This document shows, one piece after another, positions 18,766-30,532 of a stretch of 64,000 nucleotides of DNA. Position 1 is the stretch's first letter, and each line of letters starts with the position of its first letter. The notes under the pieces are model-generated. The model was not told where the DNA came from. It worked only from the letters and a program-made list of their open reading frames with translations, and did no database searches. A program made the position numbers and the translations under genes. Source of the DNA: Corynebacterium terpenotabidum Y-11 (GTDB lineage Bacteria; Actinomycetota; Actinomycetes; Mycobacteriales; Mycobacteriaceae); assembly GCF_000418365.1 (NCBI RefSeq), contig NC_021663.1, forward strand, positions 1,302,001-1,366,000, in the 5' to 3' direction.

Positions 18766-19533
18766 ATGGTGATCTTTGACCACGCCAGGACGTCCGGAGG
18801 CGTGCATGATCCTGGAGGGTTCCTGCGGGACGGAGCAGCTGCTGGACAGTTCACCGCGACGAATCCGGCAGGGCAGGACTCCTCCCCACTGACAGCCGCA
18901 TTATCCGTCCACGGGCAACTCCCCATGCCAGGGGTGCGACTATTCGGACTCTCGACTGCGCAGCTCGTGCTCGGTCTCCTGTCCCTGGTGCTGGTGGGGT
19001 CCGGCCTCGCAATGCTGTGCACCAGCGCTCCGGTCGCCGGGGTTCTCCTGCTGCTGTTCGGTCTGGTTTCGGGGACAGTGACCGCGGTGTCCGGCCACCG
19101 TCGGCTCACCGGACTCCGTGCCCTTACCCAGGCATGGTCCACGGGGTGGATCCGGTTCGCCCCGGCACGGGTGGGGGCGGTGTGGCACGACCATGACGTC
19201 AGGCACGGACCCGCCGCAGGACCGTCGGAGGACAGAGGACGTAACCAGGAGGTGCGTCACTTTTTCCGGACCACCCTGGAGGTGGTCCCCACCGACGGCT
19301 CCCCCACCTTCCGCGTCACCACCGCACCCTTCGAGGCCCTGGCCACCCGCGACGGGGAACCCCGAGGTTTGCGCACCGCCCCCGGCCCGTTGGACGCCGG
19401 TGAACCCGAGTACAGCAACGGGTGGACGATCGTCCGCTACGTGGACGGGGCGCATCAGGAGTCCGCGACGCCGACCACGAATTTGTCGAGGGAACAGATC
19501 ATCGCCGGACTGGCCGCGGCCGGCATCCGCTGA
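18766..19533 (+). CDS. Hypothetical membrane protein (255 aa)
   Basis: I do not recognise a family. After a hydrophilic N-terminus of about 50 residues there are two adjacent transmembrane segments (LVLGLLSLVLVGSGLAML and VLLLLFGLVSGTVTAV, about residues 65-105). A C-terminal, probably cytosolic, domain of 130 residues with beta-strands (FFRTTLEVVPTDGSPTFRV) follows. The topology suggests a small membrane-anchored sensor or scaffold, but nothing catalytic can be seen. The ATG at 18766 is chosen from the promoter position. The next gene is convergent, 21 bp away. Confidence 0.65.
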   Translation: MVIFDHARTSGGVHDPGGFLRDGAAAGQFTATNPAGQDSSPLTAALSVHGQLPMPGVRLFGLSTAQLVLGLLSLVLVGSGLAMLCTSAPVAGVLLLLFGLVSGTVTAVSGHRRLTGLRALTQAWSTGWIRFAPARVGAVWHDHDVRHGPAAGPSEDRGRNQEVRHFFRTTLEVVPTDGSPTFRVTTAPFEALATRDGEPRGLRTAPGPLDAGEPEYSNGWTIVRYVDGAHQESATPTTNLSREQIIAGLAAAGIR

Positions 19534-19554
19534 GTAGTCGGTGCAGACGGGGTC

Positions 19555-20136
19555 TCAGTCTGTGGACGCGGTCCAGAACCGGTCGAACTCCTCCACACCC
19601 CAGGCGCTGCCGTCCGGATTGTGGACGGTCAGGGTGGTCCCGTCGATGTCGATCCAGGATGGCGGGTACTCCACATGAAACTGCCCGGCATCAGCATCGG
19701 TCGCGGTGACGCCGTCAGTAATCTCCAGCGGATTGCCGTGGCTCAGCACCCGGTAGTACAGGTCACCGTCGCCGCCGTCCCGGCAGACCACGACGTCGGT
19801 CGCCTGATTAGTCGCTGCGTAGACCCACTGGTCGTCCCCGGCGCACCGGGCCTCCGGGACACCCACCCAGCCGGTGAGGTCGAGGCCGTCAGGAAGATCG
19901 GGGTGGTCTGTCGCGGTGGTGGTGGTCGCGGTTGTGGCCGCGGTCGTGGCCTCGGTGGCGTCCTGTGCCACGGGTGCGGCAGCGTCGTCTCCGTTATCGC
20001 CGACCGTGAGGATGACGAGGATCCCGATGGTCAGACCCAGCACCAGCGTGACTGCGGCGACCGCTCCGATGATCAGCCCGATCGGCGGGGACGGTGACGG
20101 GGTGCGCTGCGGTGCTGCCCAGGGGTTCTCCGGCAC
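19555..20136 (-). CDS. Hypothetical membrane-anchored exported protein (193 aa)
   Basis: Proline-rich N-terminus, one transmembrane helix at about residues 19-45 (LIIGAVAAVTLVLGLTIGI), then a low-complexity Ala/Thr linker (TEATTAATTATTTTATD) typical of surface-exposed actinobacterial proteins. The C-terminal domain of about 115 residues contains two cysteines (ARCAGDD and VVCRDGG) that could form a disulfide. Function unknown. Similar designs (short cytoplasmic tail, helix, threonine linker, small globular domain) are common in corynebacteria. Confidence 0.7.
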   Translation of the reverse strand: MPENPWAAPQRTPSPSPPIGLIIGAVAAVTLVLGLTIGILVILTVGDNGDDAAAPVAQDATEATTAATTATTTTATDHPDLPDGLDLTGWVGVPEARCAGDDQWVYAATNQATDVVVCRDGGDGDLYYRVLSHGNPLEITDGVTATDADAGQFHVEYPPSWIDIDGTTLTVHNPDGSAWGVEEFDRFWTASTD

Positions 20137-20297
20137 CGTGAGCTCCTCATCTGTGGGACCGCCTGTGACGCGGCCTGTGTCGGCTGATACTGCACGGACA
20201 TTCTAGAGGTGATGTCATACCGGGTCATGCCCCTGAATTTCGGGGCAGCCGACCCCGCGCCGCACTATCGTGTCTGTCGCCGCCGTGGTGCCGGGAT

Positions 20298-21596
20298 TCA
20301 GATCAGTGCGAGGGTGAGGTCCAGCTCAGCGAGGACGTTGCCGATCACCTCCTCCACCCCCCGCTGACCGGCTACCGCCAGCCCGTACATGTGTGGGCGG
20401 CCCAGCAGGACCGCATCGGCCCCGCAGGAACGCGCGACGGCCACGTCGCGTCCGCTGCGGATACCGGAGTCGAACAACAGCGGGAAATCCTCGCCGACGG
20501 CGCCACGGATCTCCCGGAGCGCATCGAGGGACGCCACTGCCCCGTCAACCTGACGACCGCCGTGGTTGGAGACGATCAGCGCGTCGGCGCCGACGGAGAT
20601 GGCACGCAGGGCGTCCTCCGGATGCAGGATCCCCTTGAACACCACCGGCAGGGTGGTCCGCTCCTTCAGTGTGCCGAGCAGGTCCCAGGCCAGTCCCGGG
20701 TTGGAGTAGATGTCGAGGAAGGTCTCCACCGCCGCCCGGGGTTCGGGGGCCAGGAGATTGCGCAATGTCCGGCCCGGATGGTGTCGGACGATGGACATCA
20801 GGGACGCCACTGCAGCCGGGGTGACGGTCACTCCCCCGGGTCCGGTGCCGCTCCCGTCACGATGCGCCAGCCGTTCCCGGACAATGTCAAGGAACCGGGA
20901 ATCGCTGAGGTACTGGGCGATACCCTGGCCGCGGGCGAAGGGCAGAGACCCGAGATTGAGGTCCTGTGGCCGCCAGCCCAACACCGTGGTATCGAGTGTG
21001 ACGACCAGAGCTCCGGCCCCGGATGCCTCCGCCCGCGCGATGAGATGGTCGACCAGCTTCTCGTCGGTGGACCAGTAGAGCTGGAACCAGTGGCGGGCAG
21101 CGGGGTCCACCTCGCGCATCGCCGCGACAATCTGCTCCAGCGAGGAACTCCCCTGGTTGCTGATGATGTACGGGGTTGCGGTCGCTGCCGCTGCCCGGCC
21201 GATCTGCAGGTCGCTGTCGTCGCAGACGAGGGCTCCGGCCCCGACCGGGGCGAGCAGGACCGGATGGTCGAGCTCGTGTCCAAGCAGTGTGGTGGACAGA
21301 TCACGGACGCTGCGGTCGACTCCGACCCGTGGCGTGAGCCGCACGGCGTCGAGAGCCTCCCGGTTGTTCACCATGGTGCGGCCCTCACCGGCACCGCCAT
21401 TGATGTACGCCCAGGCTTTGCGGGACATCCGGCGTTTCGCCGCACGTTCCAGACCTGCGGCATCGGTCGGCACCTTCGGTCGGAAACCGGAGATCCCCGC
21501 CCGAAATATCTGGTCCTGACGGGCGCGGCCGGGGGCCACTGCGGGATTCCTGCGGGACGGCCCTGGGCCACCGACTGTGTGTGAAGGGGAAACCAT
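20298..21596 (-). CDS. FMN-dependent alpha-hydroxy-acid oxidase (lactate 2-monooxygenase-like)
   Basis: A 432-residue member of the glycolate oxidase/lactate 2-monooxygenase family. The active-site tyrosine is in AWAYINGGAGEG, FMN and substrate residues in APVGAGAL, YWSTDEKLVDHL and GWRPQDLNL, the FMN-contacting lysine in FKGILHPEDAL, and the catalytic histidine in SNHGGRQVDG, with DSGIRSGRDV following. The GWRPQDL motif and N-terminal extension resemble mycobacterial lactate 2-monooxygenase more than LldD, so oxidation of a short 2-hydroxy acid is likely; the true substrate is not determinable. Start ATG 21596. The ABC-F gene ends 31 bp upstream on the same strand. Confidence 0.87.
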   Translation of the reverse strand: MVSPSHTVGGPGPSRRNPAVAPGRARQDQIFRAGISGFRPKVPTDAAGLERAAKRRMSRKAWAYINGGAGEGRTMVNNREALDAVRLTPRVGVDRSVRDLSTTLLGHELDHPVLLAPVGAGALVCDDSDLQIGRAAAATATPYIISNQGSSSLEQIVAAMREVDPAARHWFQLYWSTDEKLVDHLIARAEASGAGALVVTLDTTVLGWRPQDLNLGSLPFARGQGIAQYLSDSRFLDIVRERLAHRDGSGTGPGGVTVTPAAVASLMSIVRHHPGRTLRNLLAPEPRAAVETFLDIYSNPGLAWDLLGTLKERTTLPVVFKGILHPEDALRAISVGADALIVSNHGGRQVDGAVASLDALREIRGAVGEDFPLLFDSGIRSGRDVAVARSCGADAVLLGRPHMYGLAVAGQRGVEEVIGNVLAELDLTLALI

Positions 21597-21627
21597 GCCC
21601 CTGACCTTAGGCGACGGCCGTATCCGG

Positions 21628-23256
<1,629 letters not shown>

Positions 23257-23665
23257 GACCGTTCAGCGTATCAGGCGGCCTGGCAGAGTCGCACACACGG
23301 TCGTGGGGGTGGGCACCGCGCTCTCCCCATCCCTCCCAGGGAGAGAGAATCCGCGACGGGATAACCCGCGGGCATCCCACCCCACACTTCCGCGTGGTCC
23401 GGAGTCCCGATGAACCCAACCTCCGGAATATCCGTCAGGAGCTCCGTGAGGACTCCGTCCGGACATGAGTGAATATATAGTCCGTCACGGTGGTTAGTGT
23501 GAACTAAGCGAATACCGGTCTGCATTATTCTGCACCTGGGGGTACTTTCGAAGGTGAATGCACATCAGTGCGAAAGTTAAGAAGTGTAAAAGCACTGTTC
23601 AATGCAGTGAAAATCCACAATGTAACTCAGCTACTACATCAGTCTTCGGGGGTAGTATTGCGGCC
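23257..23665. other. Intergenic region with AT-richer segment and inverted repeats
   Basis: No gene is supported. The part from about 23460 to 23660 is clearly lower in GC than the surroundings. It contains TTAGT-gtga-ACTAA (23494-23507), TGCA-ttattc-TGCA (23521-23534) and ACTTTCG...CGAAAGT (23544-23550/23571-23577), all possible operators, and the promoter of the cyclase gene. Confidence 0.5.
23653..23658 (+). promoter_or_regulatory. -10 hexamer TAGTAT of the cyclase gene
   Basis: TAGTAT ends 7 nt before ATG 23666, with no ribosome site between, so a leaderless transcript is predicted. The same spacing is seen at several other genes in this window. Confidence 0.55.
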
Positions 23666-24796
23666 ATGCACATTGCCGTAGTGGGTCTGGGACCCGCCGG
23701 ATCCCTCCTTGCCCACCGCGCCGTCCACCGGGGATGGACCGTTGACGGGTATGACCCTGCCTGTGGTGGGACCGACATCGACCCCTCCCTCCCCTCCTGG
23801 CGCAGCACCTGGGGACTCCCCGTGGCAGCCCTGCCCGACTGGGCCCGCGACGTGATCCCGTTCGCTGGCCTTTGTGAGGATCTTCGGGCCTACACGCCTG
23901 CCCTGCATCGGCTCGATTACGGCCGCTACGGCGTCATCGACCGCTCCGCGCTCCGGTCCCGCCTCTCCCCCGGCATCAGGCTCCACCGGCAGCGGGTGGA
24001 CACGCTCACCGCCCGGGCGCTCGGGGTGGACGCGGTGATCGACTGCCGCGGCGTCATCGACCGTCCGGGAAGCATCCGGCAGGTGGCCTACGGGCTTTTC
24101 CTGCCGGTGGACATCGCCCGGGACGCCGGGATCTCCCCCGGCGTGTTCATGGACTGGCGGCCCGCCCCTGGGGCGTCCGACGACGGTGCCGACCCCGGAT
24201 TCCTCTACGTCCAGAGCACCGGGGACAGTGTCCTCGTCGAAGAGACCGTGCTCGCCACCCGCACCCCGACGAGGGAGCTGCTGCCGACGCTGAAGGCCCG
24301 GCTGCATGCCAGACTGGGACCGGTGGCGGAGTCGGCGATCGGATCCGAGACCGTCCACTTCCCCATAGACCGACGCCGCCGACCCTGGTACCTCGGTGCG
24401 GATGAGCACGGCACCGCCACCTTCGGTGCCGCCGGGGGGCTTACCCACCCGGCCACCGGATACTCCGTGGCAGCGGCGGCGGCCGCAGCGGACACCGCCC
24501 TCGACCAGCTGGTCGAGGGAGTCGCCCACCGCGGACGCTGGTCGGCGGCACTGGCCTGGCGCCTGCGTCTACTCGGGTCGGAACTTATCGTCCGCGCCGG
24601 TGACGGGGACGTCCTCCCCCGGTTCTTCGACGCCTTCTTCCGCCTGCCCCCCGGACTGCAGCGCGGCTACCTCGACGGCCAGAACGCCGCCCCGGTCGCC
24701 GCCGCCATGGTCTCCCTGGCCGCTTTCCCCCGGCAGGCACTGCCGTTCCTGCGTCCCCTGCCGACCGCGCTGCGCTACACGCTGAAGCCGAGGTAG
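23666..24796 (+). CDS. Lycopene cyclase family protein (CrtY/CrtL-like flavoprotein)
   Basis: A 376-residue FAD-dependent protein of the lycopene cyclase family. The N-terminal Rossmann motif is VVGLGPAGSLLAHR. Family blocks follow in the right order: LPSWRSTWGLP (equivalent of the WxxNYGVW box), YGRYGVIDRSALRSRL, VIDCRG, QVAYGLFL, FMDWRP, FLYVQSTGDSVLVEET with the conserved double glutamate, and AAGGLTHPATGYSVA. It should cyclise the psi ends of an acyclic carotenoid, or act on a related polyene. No other carotenoid gene is within the window, so the substrate is open. The 3' end overlaps the convergent sufT gene by 22 bp. Confidence 0.82.
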   Translation: MHIAVVGLGPAGSLLAHRAVHRGWTVDGYDPACGGTDIDPSLPSWRSTWGLPVAALPDWARDVIPFAGLCEDLRAYTPALHRLDYGRYGVIDRSALRSRLSPGIRLHRQRVDTLTARALGVDAVIDCRGVIDRPGSIRQVAYGLFLPVDIARDAGISPGVFMDWRPAPGASDDGADPGFLYVQSTGDSVLVEETVLATRTPTRELLPTLKARLHARLGPVAESAIGSETVHFPIDRRRRPWYLGADEHGTATFGAAGGLTHPATGYSVAAAAAAADTALDQLVEGVAHRGRWSAALAWRLRLLGSELIVRAGDGDVLPRFFDAFFRLPPGLQRGYLDGQNAAPVAAAMVSLAAFPRQALPFLRPLPTALRYTLKPR

Positions 24797-25254
24797 CGCA
24801 GCTGCTCGCGGCCTTCCTCGTTGATCATGTGCGGGCCCCACGGCGGGGACCAGACCCAGTTGATCCGCAGTTCGGAGATCTCGTCGATGGTGCCGACCAC
24901 CGCGGACTGGGACTGGTCTTCCAGCATGTCGGTCAGCGGACAGGCCGGGGAGGTCAGCGTCATGTTGACCACCGCCACCTGACCGTCCTCGACCCAGATG
25001 TCATAGACCAGACCGAGATCGACGACGTTGATCCCCAGCTCCGGGTCGATCACATCGAGCATGGACTCCTCGATCCTGCCGGCGAGCTCGACCTCTTCCG
25101 GGGTCTGGTCGGTCGGCGGCTCGGGAACATCATTCAATGGATTAGGGTCCATCTGCGGCGCCGTCGGTTCGGCGGAGCCGGTTGCCGTCTCGGGGGCAGT
25201 CTCGGCGGCCGTTCCGGTGGCCGATTCTGTGGCTGTGGCGTTCTCGTCACTCAT
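24775..25254 (-). CDS. sufT: SufT-like metal-sulfur cluster assembly factor (DUF59/MIP18)
   Basis: The C-terminal ~100 residues form a DUF59 domain (ESMLDVIDPELGINVVDLGLVYDI) with the conserved cysteine in SPACPLTDM, a residue used by this family in Fe-S carrier or maturation roles. The N-terminal ~50 residues are a low-complexity Ala/Thr/Glu tail. It is the last gene of the suf operon, 29 bp after sufU. SufT-type proteins are reported to assist maturation of Fe-S enzymes. Start ATG 25254. Confidence 0.88.
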   Translation of the reverse strand: MSDENATATESATGTAAETAPETATGSAEPTAPQMDPNPLNDVPEPPTDQTPEEVELAGRIEESMLDVIDPELGINVVDLGLVYDIWVEDGQVAVVNMTLTSPACPLTDMLEDQSQSAVVGTIDEISELRINWVWSPPWGPHMINEEGREQLRYLGFSV

Positions 25255-25283
25255 GGCTCAGTCCTCTCTGGTGGGCGGGATGG

Positions 25284-25745
25284 TCACTTGCTCGGGGCAG
25301 GATGCGGGACGCCGGCATCCAGGGTGGCGGCCTCGAAGGCCTTCCACCCCAACAGGGCGCACTTGACACGGGCCGGGTAGCGGGAGACACCGGCGAAGGC
25401 GATGCCGTCCCCGATGAGGTCCTCATCGCCGTCACATTCTCCGCGGCTCGTCACCATCTTCTCGAAATCCTCGAGCTTGGCGAACGCGGTGCCCACCGGC
25501 TGGCCGATGATCTCCTCGGCCATCACCGAGGTCGACGCCTGGCTGATGGAGCAGCCCTGGGCGTCATAGGAGACATCCACCACCGTCGACAGGTCCTCGC
25601 TGAGGTGCACCCGGAGGGTCACCTCGTCACCACAGGAGGTGTTGACGTGGTGGACCTCCGCCTCGAAGGGTTCCCGGAGACCCGCATACTGCGGATTCTT
25701 GTAGTGGTCCAGGATCACTTCCTGGTACATCTGCTCGAGTTTCAC
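25284..25745 (-). CDS. sufU: Zinc-dependent sulfurtransferase SufU
   Basis: IscU-like fold, 153 residues. It accepts persulfide sulfur from SufS and passes it to the SufBCD scaffold. The three conserved cysteines are present in NTSCGDEV, DAQGCSIS and RYPARVKCALLGW, with the Asp of CGDEV completing the zinc site. The insertion between the second and third cysteines (GECDGDEDLIGDGIAF) is typical of SufU rather than IscU. Start GTG 25745, between sufS and sufT. Confidence 0.95.
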   Translation of the reverse strand: MKLEQMYQEVILDHYKNPQYAGLREPFEAEVHHVNTSCGDEVTLRVHLSEDLSTVVDVSYDAQGCSISQASTSVMAEEIIGQPVGTAFAKLEDFEKMVTSRGECDGDEDLIGDGIAFAGVSRYPARVKCALLGWKAFEAATLDAGVPHPAPSK

Positions 25746-25799
25746 GGGCAGTTCCTCACTTTCTGAGCATTCCGTATGCTCGACGCCGCGGTACCGGGG

Positions 25800-27071
<1,272 letters not shown>

Positions 27072-27836
27072 CTACGCCTTGGCCGTGTACTTCTCGTAGC
27101 CGTTCGCCTCGAGCTCCTGGGCGAGCTCGGCGCCACCGGACTCGACGATGCGGCCCCGGGCGAAGACATGGACGAAATCGGGATGCACGTAGTTGAGGAT
27201 CCGCTGGTAGTGGGTGATCAGCAGCAGGCCGCCGTTCTCCCGCTCCTTGTAGCGGTTGATGCCCTCGGAGACGATGCGGAGGGCGTCGACGTCAAGACCG
27301 GAGTCGGTCTCGTCGAGGACGGCGAACTTCGGCTTGAGCAGTCCGAGCTGCAGGATCTCGTGACGCTTCTTCTCACCACCGGAGAAGCCCTCGTTGACGG
27401 AGCGCTCGGAGAAACTGGGGTCGATGTCGAGCTCTTCCATCGCGGCACGGGCCTCCTTGACCCAGGCGCGCAGCTTGGGAGCCTCGCCGCGGACCGCGGT
27501 GGCGGAGGAGCGCAGGAAGTTCGCCATCGAGACGCCCGGCACCTCGACCGGGTACTGCATGGCGAGGAACAGACCGGCCCGGGCCCGCTCGGCGACATCC
27601 ATGTCCACCAGGTTCTCACCGTCGAGGAGGACCTCTCCCTCGGTGATCTCGTACCGGGGGTGGCCGGCGATGGCGTAGGACAGGGTGGACTTGCCGGAGC
27701 CGTTCGGGCCCATGATGGCGTGGGTCTCACCGGAGTTGATGGTGAGGTTCACGCCGTGCAGGATCGGCTTCGGATCCTCGCCCTCCTCCTGGGGGACGAC
27801 CTGGGCGTGGAGGTTCTTGATTTCGAGGGTGCTCAT
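27072..27836 (-). CDS. sufC: Fe-S assembly ATPase SufC
   Basis: ABC-type ATPase, 254 residues, that drives rearrangement of the SufB-SufD scaffold. Walker A GPNGSGKST, signature SGGEKKRHEI and Walker B AVLDETDSGLD are seen. The SGGE signature and the D-E-x-D-SGLD Walker B are features of SufC. The switch histidine is in LLITHYQRIL. It lies between sufD and sufS. Confidence 0.97.
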   Translation of the reverse strand: MSTLEIKNLHAQVVPQEEGEDPKPILHGVNLTINSGETHAIMGPNGSGKSTLSYAIAGHPRYEITEGEVLLDGENLVDMDVAERARAGLFLAMQYPVEVPGVSMANFLRSSATAVRGEAPKLRAWVKEARAAMEELDIDPSFSERSVNEGFSGGEKKRHEILQLGLLKPKFAVLDETDSGLDVDALRIVSEGINRYKERENGGLLLITHYQRILNYVHPDFVHVFARGRIVESGGAELAQELEANGYEKYTAKA

Positions 27837-27873
27837 GGGGATGATGCTGCTTTCTGCTGGGGTCGGACTGGTG

Positions 27874-29055
27874 TTACAGGACGGTGTTTGCGAGTTCCTG
27901 CTCGACCACGTCCTCGAGGCTGGTGCGGATCTGCTCGACGGGCACCCGTCGGATCACGTCGGAGAAGAAACCGCGGATGATGAGGCGGCGGGCGACCTCG
28001 TCGGGGATACCGCGGGACATCAGGTAGAACATCTGCTCGTCGTCGAAGCGGCCGACGGTCGCTGCGTGGCCCGCGCCGACGATGTCCCCGGTCTGGATCT
28101 CCAGGTTCGGGATCGCGTCGGCGCGGGCGCCACCGGTGAGGACGAGGTTCTTGTTCGTCTCGTAGGTGTCGGTGCCGGTGGCGTCCGGGCGGATCAGGCA
28201 GTCGCCGATCCACACGGTGCGGGCCTCGGTACCGTGGCGTCCCTCTTCGCCCTGCAGCGCTCCCTTGTAGAGCACGTTGGAACGGCAGTTCGGTTCACTG
28301 TGGTCGACGAGCAGACGCTGCTCGAAGTACTGACCCGAGTCGGCGAAGTAGACACCGAGCATCTCGGCGTCCCCACCCGGACCCGCGTAGCGGACGTGCG
28401 GGAGGGAACGGACCACGTCGCCACCGAAGATGGCGGAGGTGTGGCGGATGGTGGCGTCCCGGCCGACGAGGATGTGGGAGTTCGACAGGTGGACGGCGGT
28501 GCGTCCCCAGTCCTCCCAGACCACGACGGTGAGCTTCGCCCCATCACCCAGGAGGAACTCCAGGTTGTCGGAGTGGACGCCGTTGCCCTGGTAGCGGATG
28601 ACCACCACGGCCTCGGCGAAGCTGCCGAGATCCACGACGGTGGTGCCGTAGGAGGTGACCTCGTCGCCGGCTCCGGTGACCGTGATGGTCACCGGCTCAG
28701 TGAGGACCGTATCCCGGTCGATGTGGATGTAGTCGGCGACCGGGCAGTTGACCCAGGCCTCGGCGGCGGGACGGTCGACCGGCAGGCCGGCCTTCCCGAC
28801 CCGCTCATCGTCCATCGGCAGCTCGGTATAGCTGGCGCCGGCCTGGTCGGCGGTGTCGACCGACACCAGGGCCCGGGTGGCCGGGGCGGCGGACGCGTTC
28901 TGCAGGCCGCGCAGACGACGCAGCGGGGTGAATCGCCAGTCCTCGTTCTTGCCGTGCGGGACCGGGAAGTCCGCGGGGTCCGTGGACTGGAACCGGTCGC
29001 CCTTGGTGGGGGTCCGGTTTGCTGGGGTGACGGGGGTCGTCGTCGGAGTGGTCAT
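27874..29055 (-). CDS. sufD: Fe-S cluster assembly protein SufD
   Basis: Scaffold subunit, 393 residues, paralogous to SufB. The beta-helix core contains the conserved LVDHSEPNCRSNVLYKGAL and GHAATVGRFDDEQMFYLMSRG blocks; the latter includes the histidine proposed to take part in cluster assembly. Residues before about 25 are Pro/Thr-rich and variable. Start ATG 29055, 3 bp after the sufB stop. Confidence 0.96.
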   Translation of the reverse strand: MTTPTTTPVTPANRTPTKGDRFQSTDPADFPVPHGKNEDWRFTPLRRLRGLQNASAAPATRALVSVDTADQAGASYTELPMDDERVGKAGLPVDRPAAEAWVNCPVADYIHIDRDTVLTEPVTITVTGAGDEVTSYGTTVVDLGSFAEAVVVIRYQGNGVHSDNLEFLLGDGAKLTVVVWEDWGRTAVHLSNSHILVGRDATIRHTSAIFGGDVVRSLPHVRYAGPGGDAEMLGVYFADSGQYFEQRLLVDHSEPNCRSNVLYKGALQGEEGRHGTEARTVWIGDCLIRPDATGTDTYETNKNLVLTGGARADAIPNLEIQTGDIVGAGHAATVGRFDDEQMFYLMSRGIPDEVARRLIIRGFFSDVIRRVPVEQIRTSLEDVVEQELANTVL

Positions 29056-29058
29056 GGA

Positions 29059-30531
29059 TTAACCCACCGATCCTTCCATCTGCAGTTCGATCAGTCGGTT
29101 GAGCTCGAGGGCGTACTCCATCGGCAGCTCCTTGGCCACCGGCTCAACGAAGCCGCGGACGATCATCGCCATCGCCTCGTCCTGTTCCAGGCCGCGGCTC
29201 ATGAGGTAGAAGAGCTGGTCCTCGGAGACCTGGGAGACCGTCGCCTCGTGGCCGAGGGTCACGTGGTCGTTGCGGATGTCGTTGTAGGGGTAGGTGTCTG
29301 ACCGGGAGATCGAGTCCACCAGCAGGGCGTCACATTCCACGTTCGCGGTGGAGTGGTGGGCGTCCTTGTTGATCTGGATCAGACCACGGTAGGCGGCGCG
29401 GCCACCGTTACGGGCCACCGACTTCGAGACAATGTTGGACGAGGTGTACGGCGCCATGTGGACCATCTTGCCGCCGGTGTCCTGGGTCTGGCCCTCACCG
29501 GCGAAGCCGATGGAGAGCACCTGACCGCGGGCGTGCGGACCGGTCATCCACACGGCCGGGTACTTCATGGTGATCTTGGAACCGATGTTGCCGTCGACCC
29601 ACTCCATCGTCGCGCCCTCTTCGGCGCGGCAGCGCTGGGTGACGAGGTTGTAGACGTTCGTCGACCAGTTCTGGATGGTGGTGTAGCGGCACCGGCCACC
29701 CTTCTTCACGATGATCTCCACGATCGCGGAGTGCAGGGAGTCGGACTGGTAGATCGGGGCGGTACAGCCTTCGACGTAGTGCACGAAGGCACCTTCGTCG
29801 ACGATGATCAGGGTGCGTTCGAACTGACCCATGTTCTCGGTGTTGATCCGGAAGTAGGCCTGCAACGGGATCTCCACCTGGACGCCCTTGGGGACGTAGA
29901 CGAAGGAACCGCCGGACCACACGGCGGTGTTGAGTGCGGCGAACTTGTTGTCGCCGGCCGGGACGACAGTGCCGAAGTACTCCTGGAACAGGTCCGGGTG
30001 CTCCTTCAGCGCGGTATCGGTGTCGAGGAAGATGACACCCTGGCTTTCCAGGTCCTCGCGGATCTGGTGGTAGACGACCTCGGACTCGTACTGAGCGGCC
30101 ACGCCGGCGACGAGACGCTGCTTTTCCGCCTCAGGGATACCCAGCTTGTCGTAGGTGTTCTTGATGTCCTCCGGCAGTTCCTCCCAGGAGGTGGCCTGCT
30201 TTTCGGTGGACCGCACGAAGTACTTGAATTCGTCGAAGTCAATGTCATCGAGATCGGCGCCCCAGGTGGGCATCGGCTTGCGCTCAAAGGTGTCGAGGGC
30301 CTTGAGCCGACGCTGGAGCATCCAGTCGGGTTCGCTCTTCTTCGCCGAGATCATCCGGACCACGTCCTCGGAGAGGCCGCGCTGGGCGGTCTCGCCGGCG
30401 GCGTCCGAGTCGTGCCAGCCGTACTCGTAGGCGCCGATGGAGTCGATGATCGCGTCGTCCTGACGCAGCTTCTCCTCGGACTTGCTCAGCGGTGCCGTCT
30501 CGGTGGGCGGTGTGGAAGCTGTCTGGGTCAT
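29059..30531 (-). CDS. sufB: Fe-S cluster assembly protein SufB
   Basis: Main scaffold subunit, 490 residues, on which clusters form with SufC and SufD. Conserved blocks include [46 protein letters not shown], the cysteine in [18 protein letters not shown] and the C-terminal [21 protein letters not shown]. No intein interrupts it, in contrast to mycobacterial SufB. It starts 2 bp after the sufR stop, with GGAGAG upstream. Confidence 0.97.
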   Translation of the reverse strand: MTQTASTPPTETAPLSKSEEKLRQDDAIIDSIGAYEYGWHDSDAAGETAQRGLSEDVVRMISAKKSEPDWMLQRRLKALDTFERKPMPTWGADLDDIDFDEFKYFVRSTEKQATSWEELPEDIKNTYDKLGIPEAEKQRLVAGVAAQYESEVVYHQIREDLESQGVIFLDTDTALKEHPDLFQEYFGTVVPAGDNKFAALNTAVWSGGSFVYVPKGVQVEIPLQAYFRINTENMGQFERTLIIVDEGAFVHYVEGCTAPIYQSDSLHSAIVEIIVKKGGRCRYTTIQNWSTNVYNLVTQRCRAEEGATMEWVDGNIGSKITMKYPAVWMTGPHARGQVLSIGFAGEGQTQDTGGKMVHMAPYTSSNIVSKSVARNGGRAAYRGLIQINKDAHHSTANVECDALLVDSISRSDTYPYNDIRNDHVTLGHEATVSQVSEDQLFYLMSRGLEQDEAMAMIVRGFVEPVAKELPMEYALELNRLIELQMEGSVG

Positions 30532-30532
30532 G

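Noticed and set aside
23271..23525. Minus-strand 84-codon frame between the ABC-F and cyclase genes
   Set aside because: No ribosome site, no recognisable domain and a low-complexity Arg/Pro end; likely chance.
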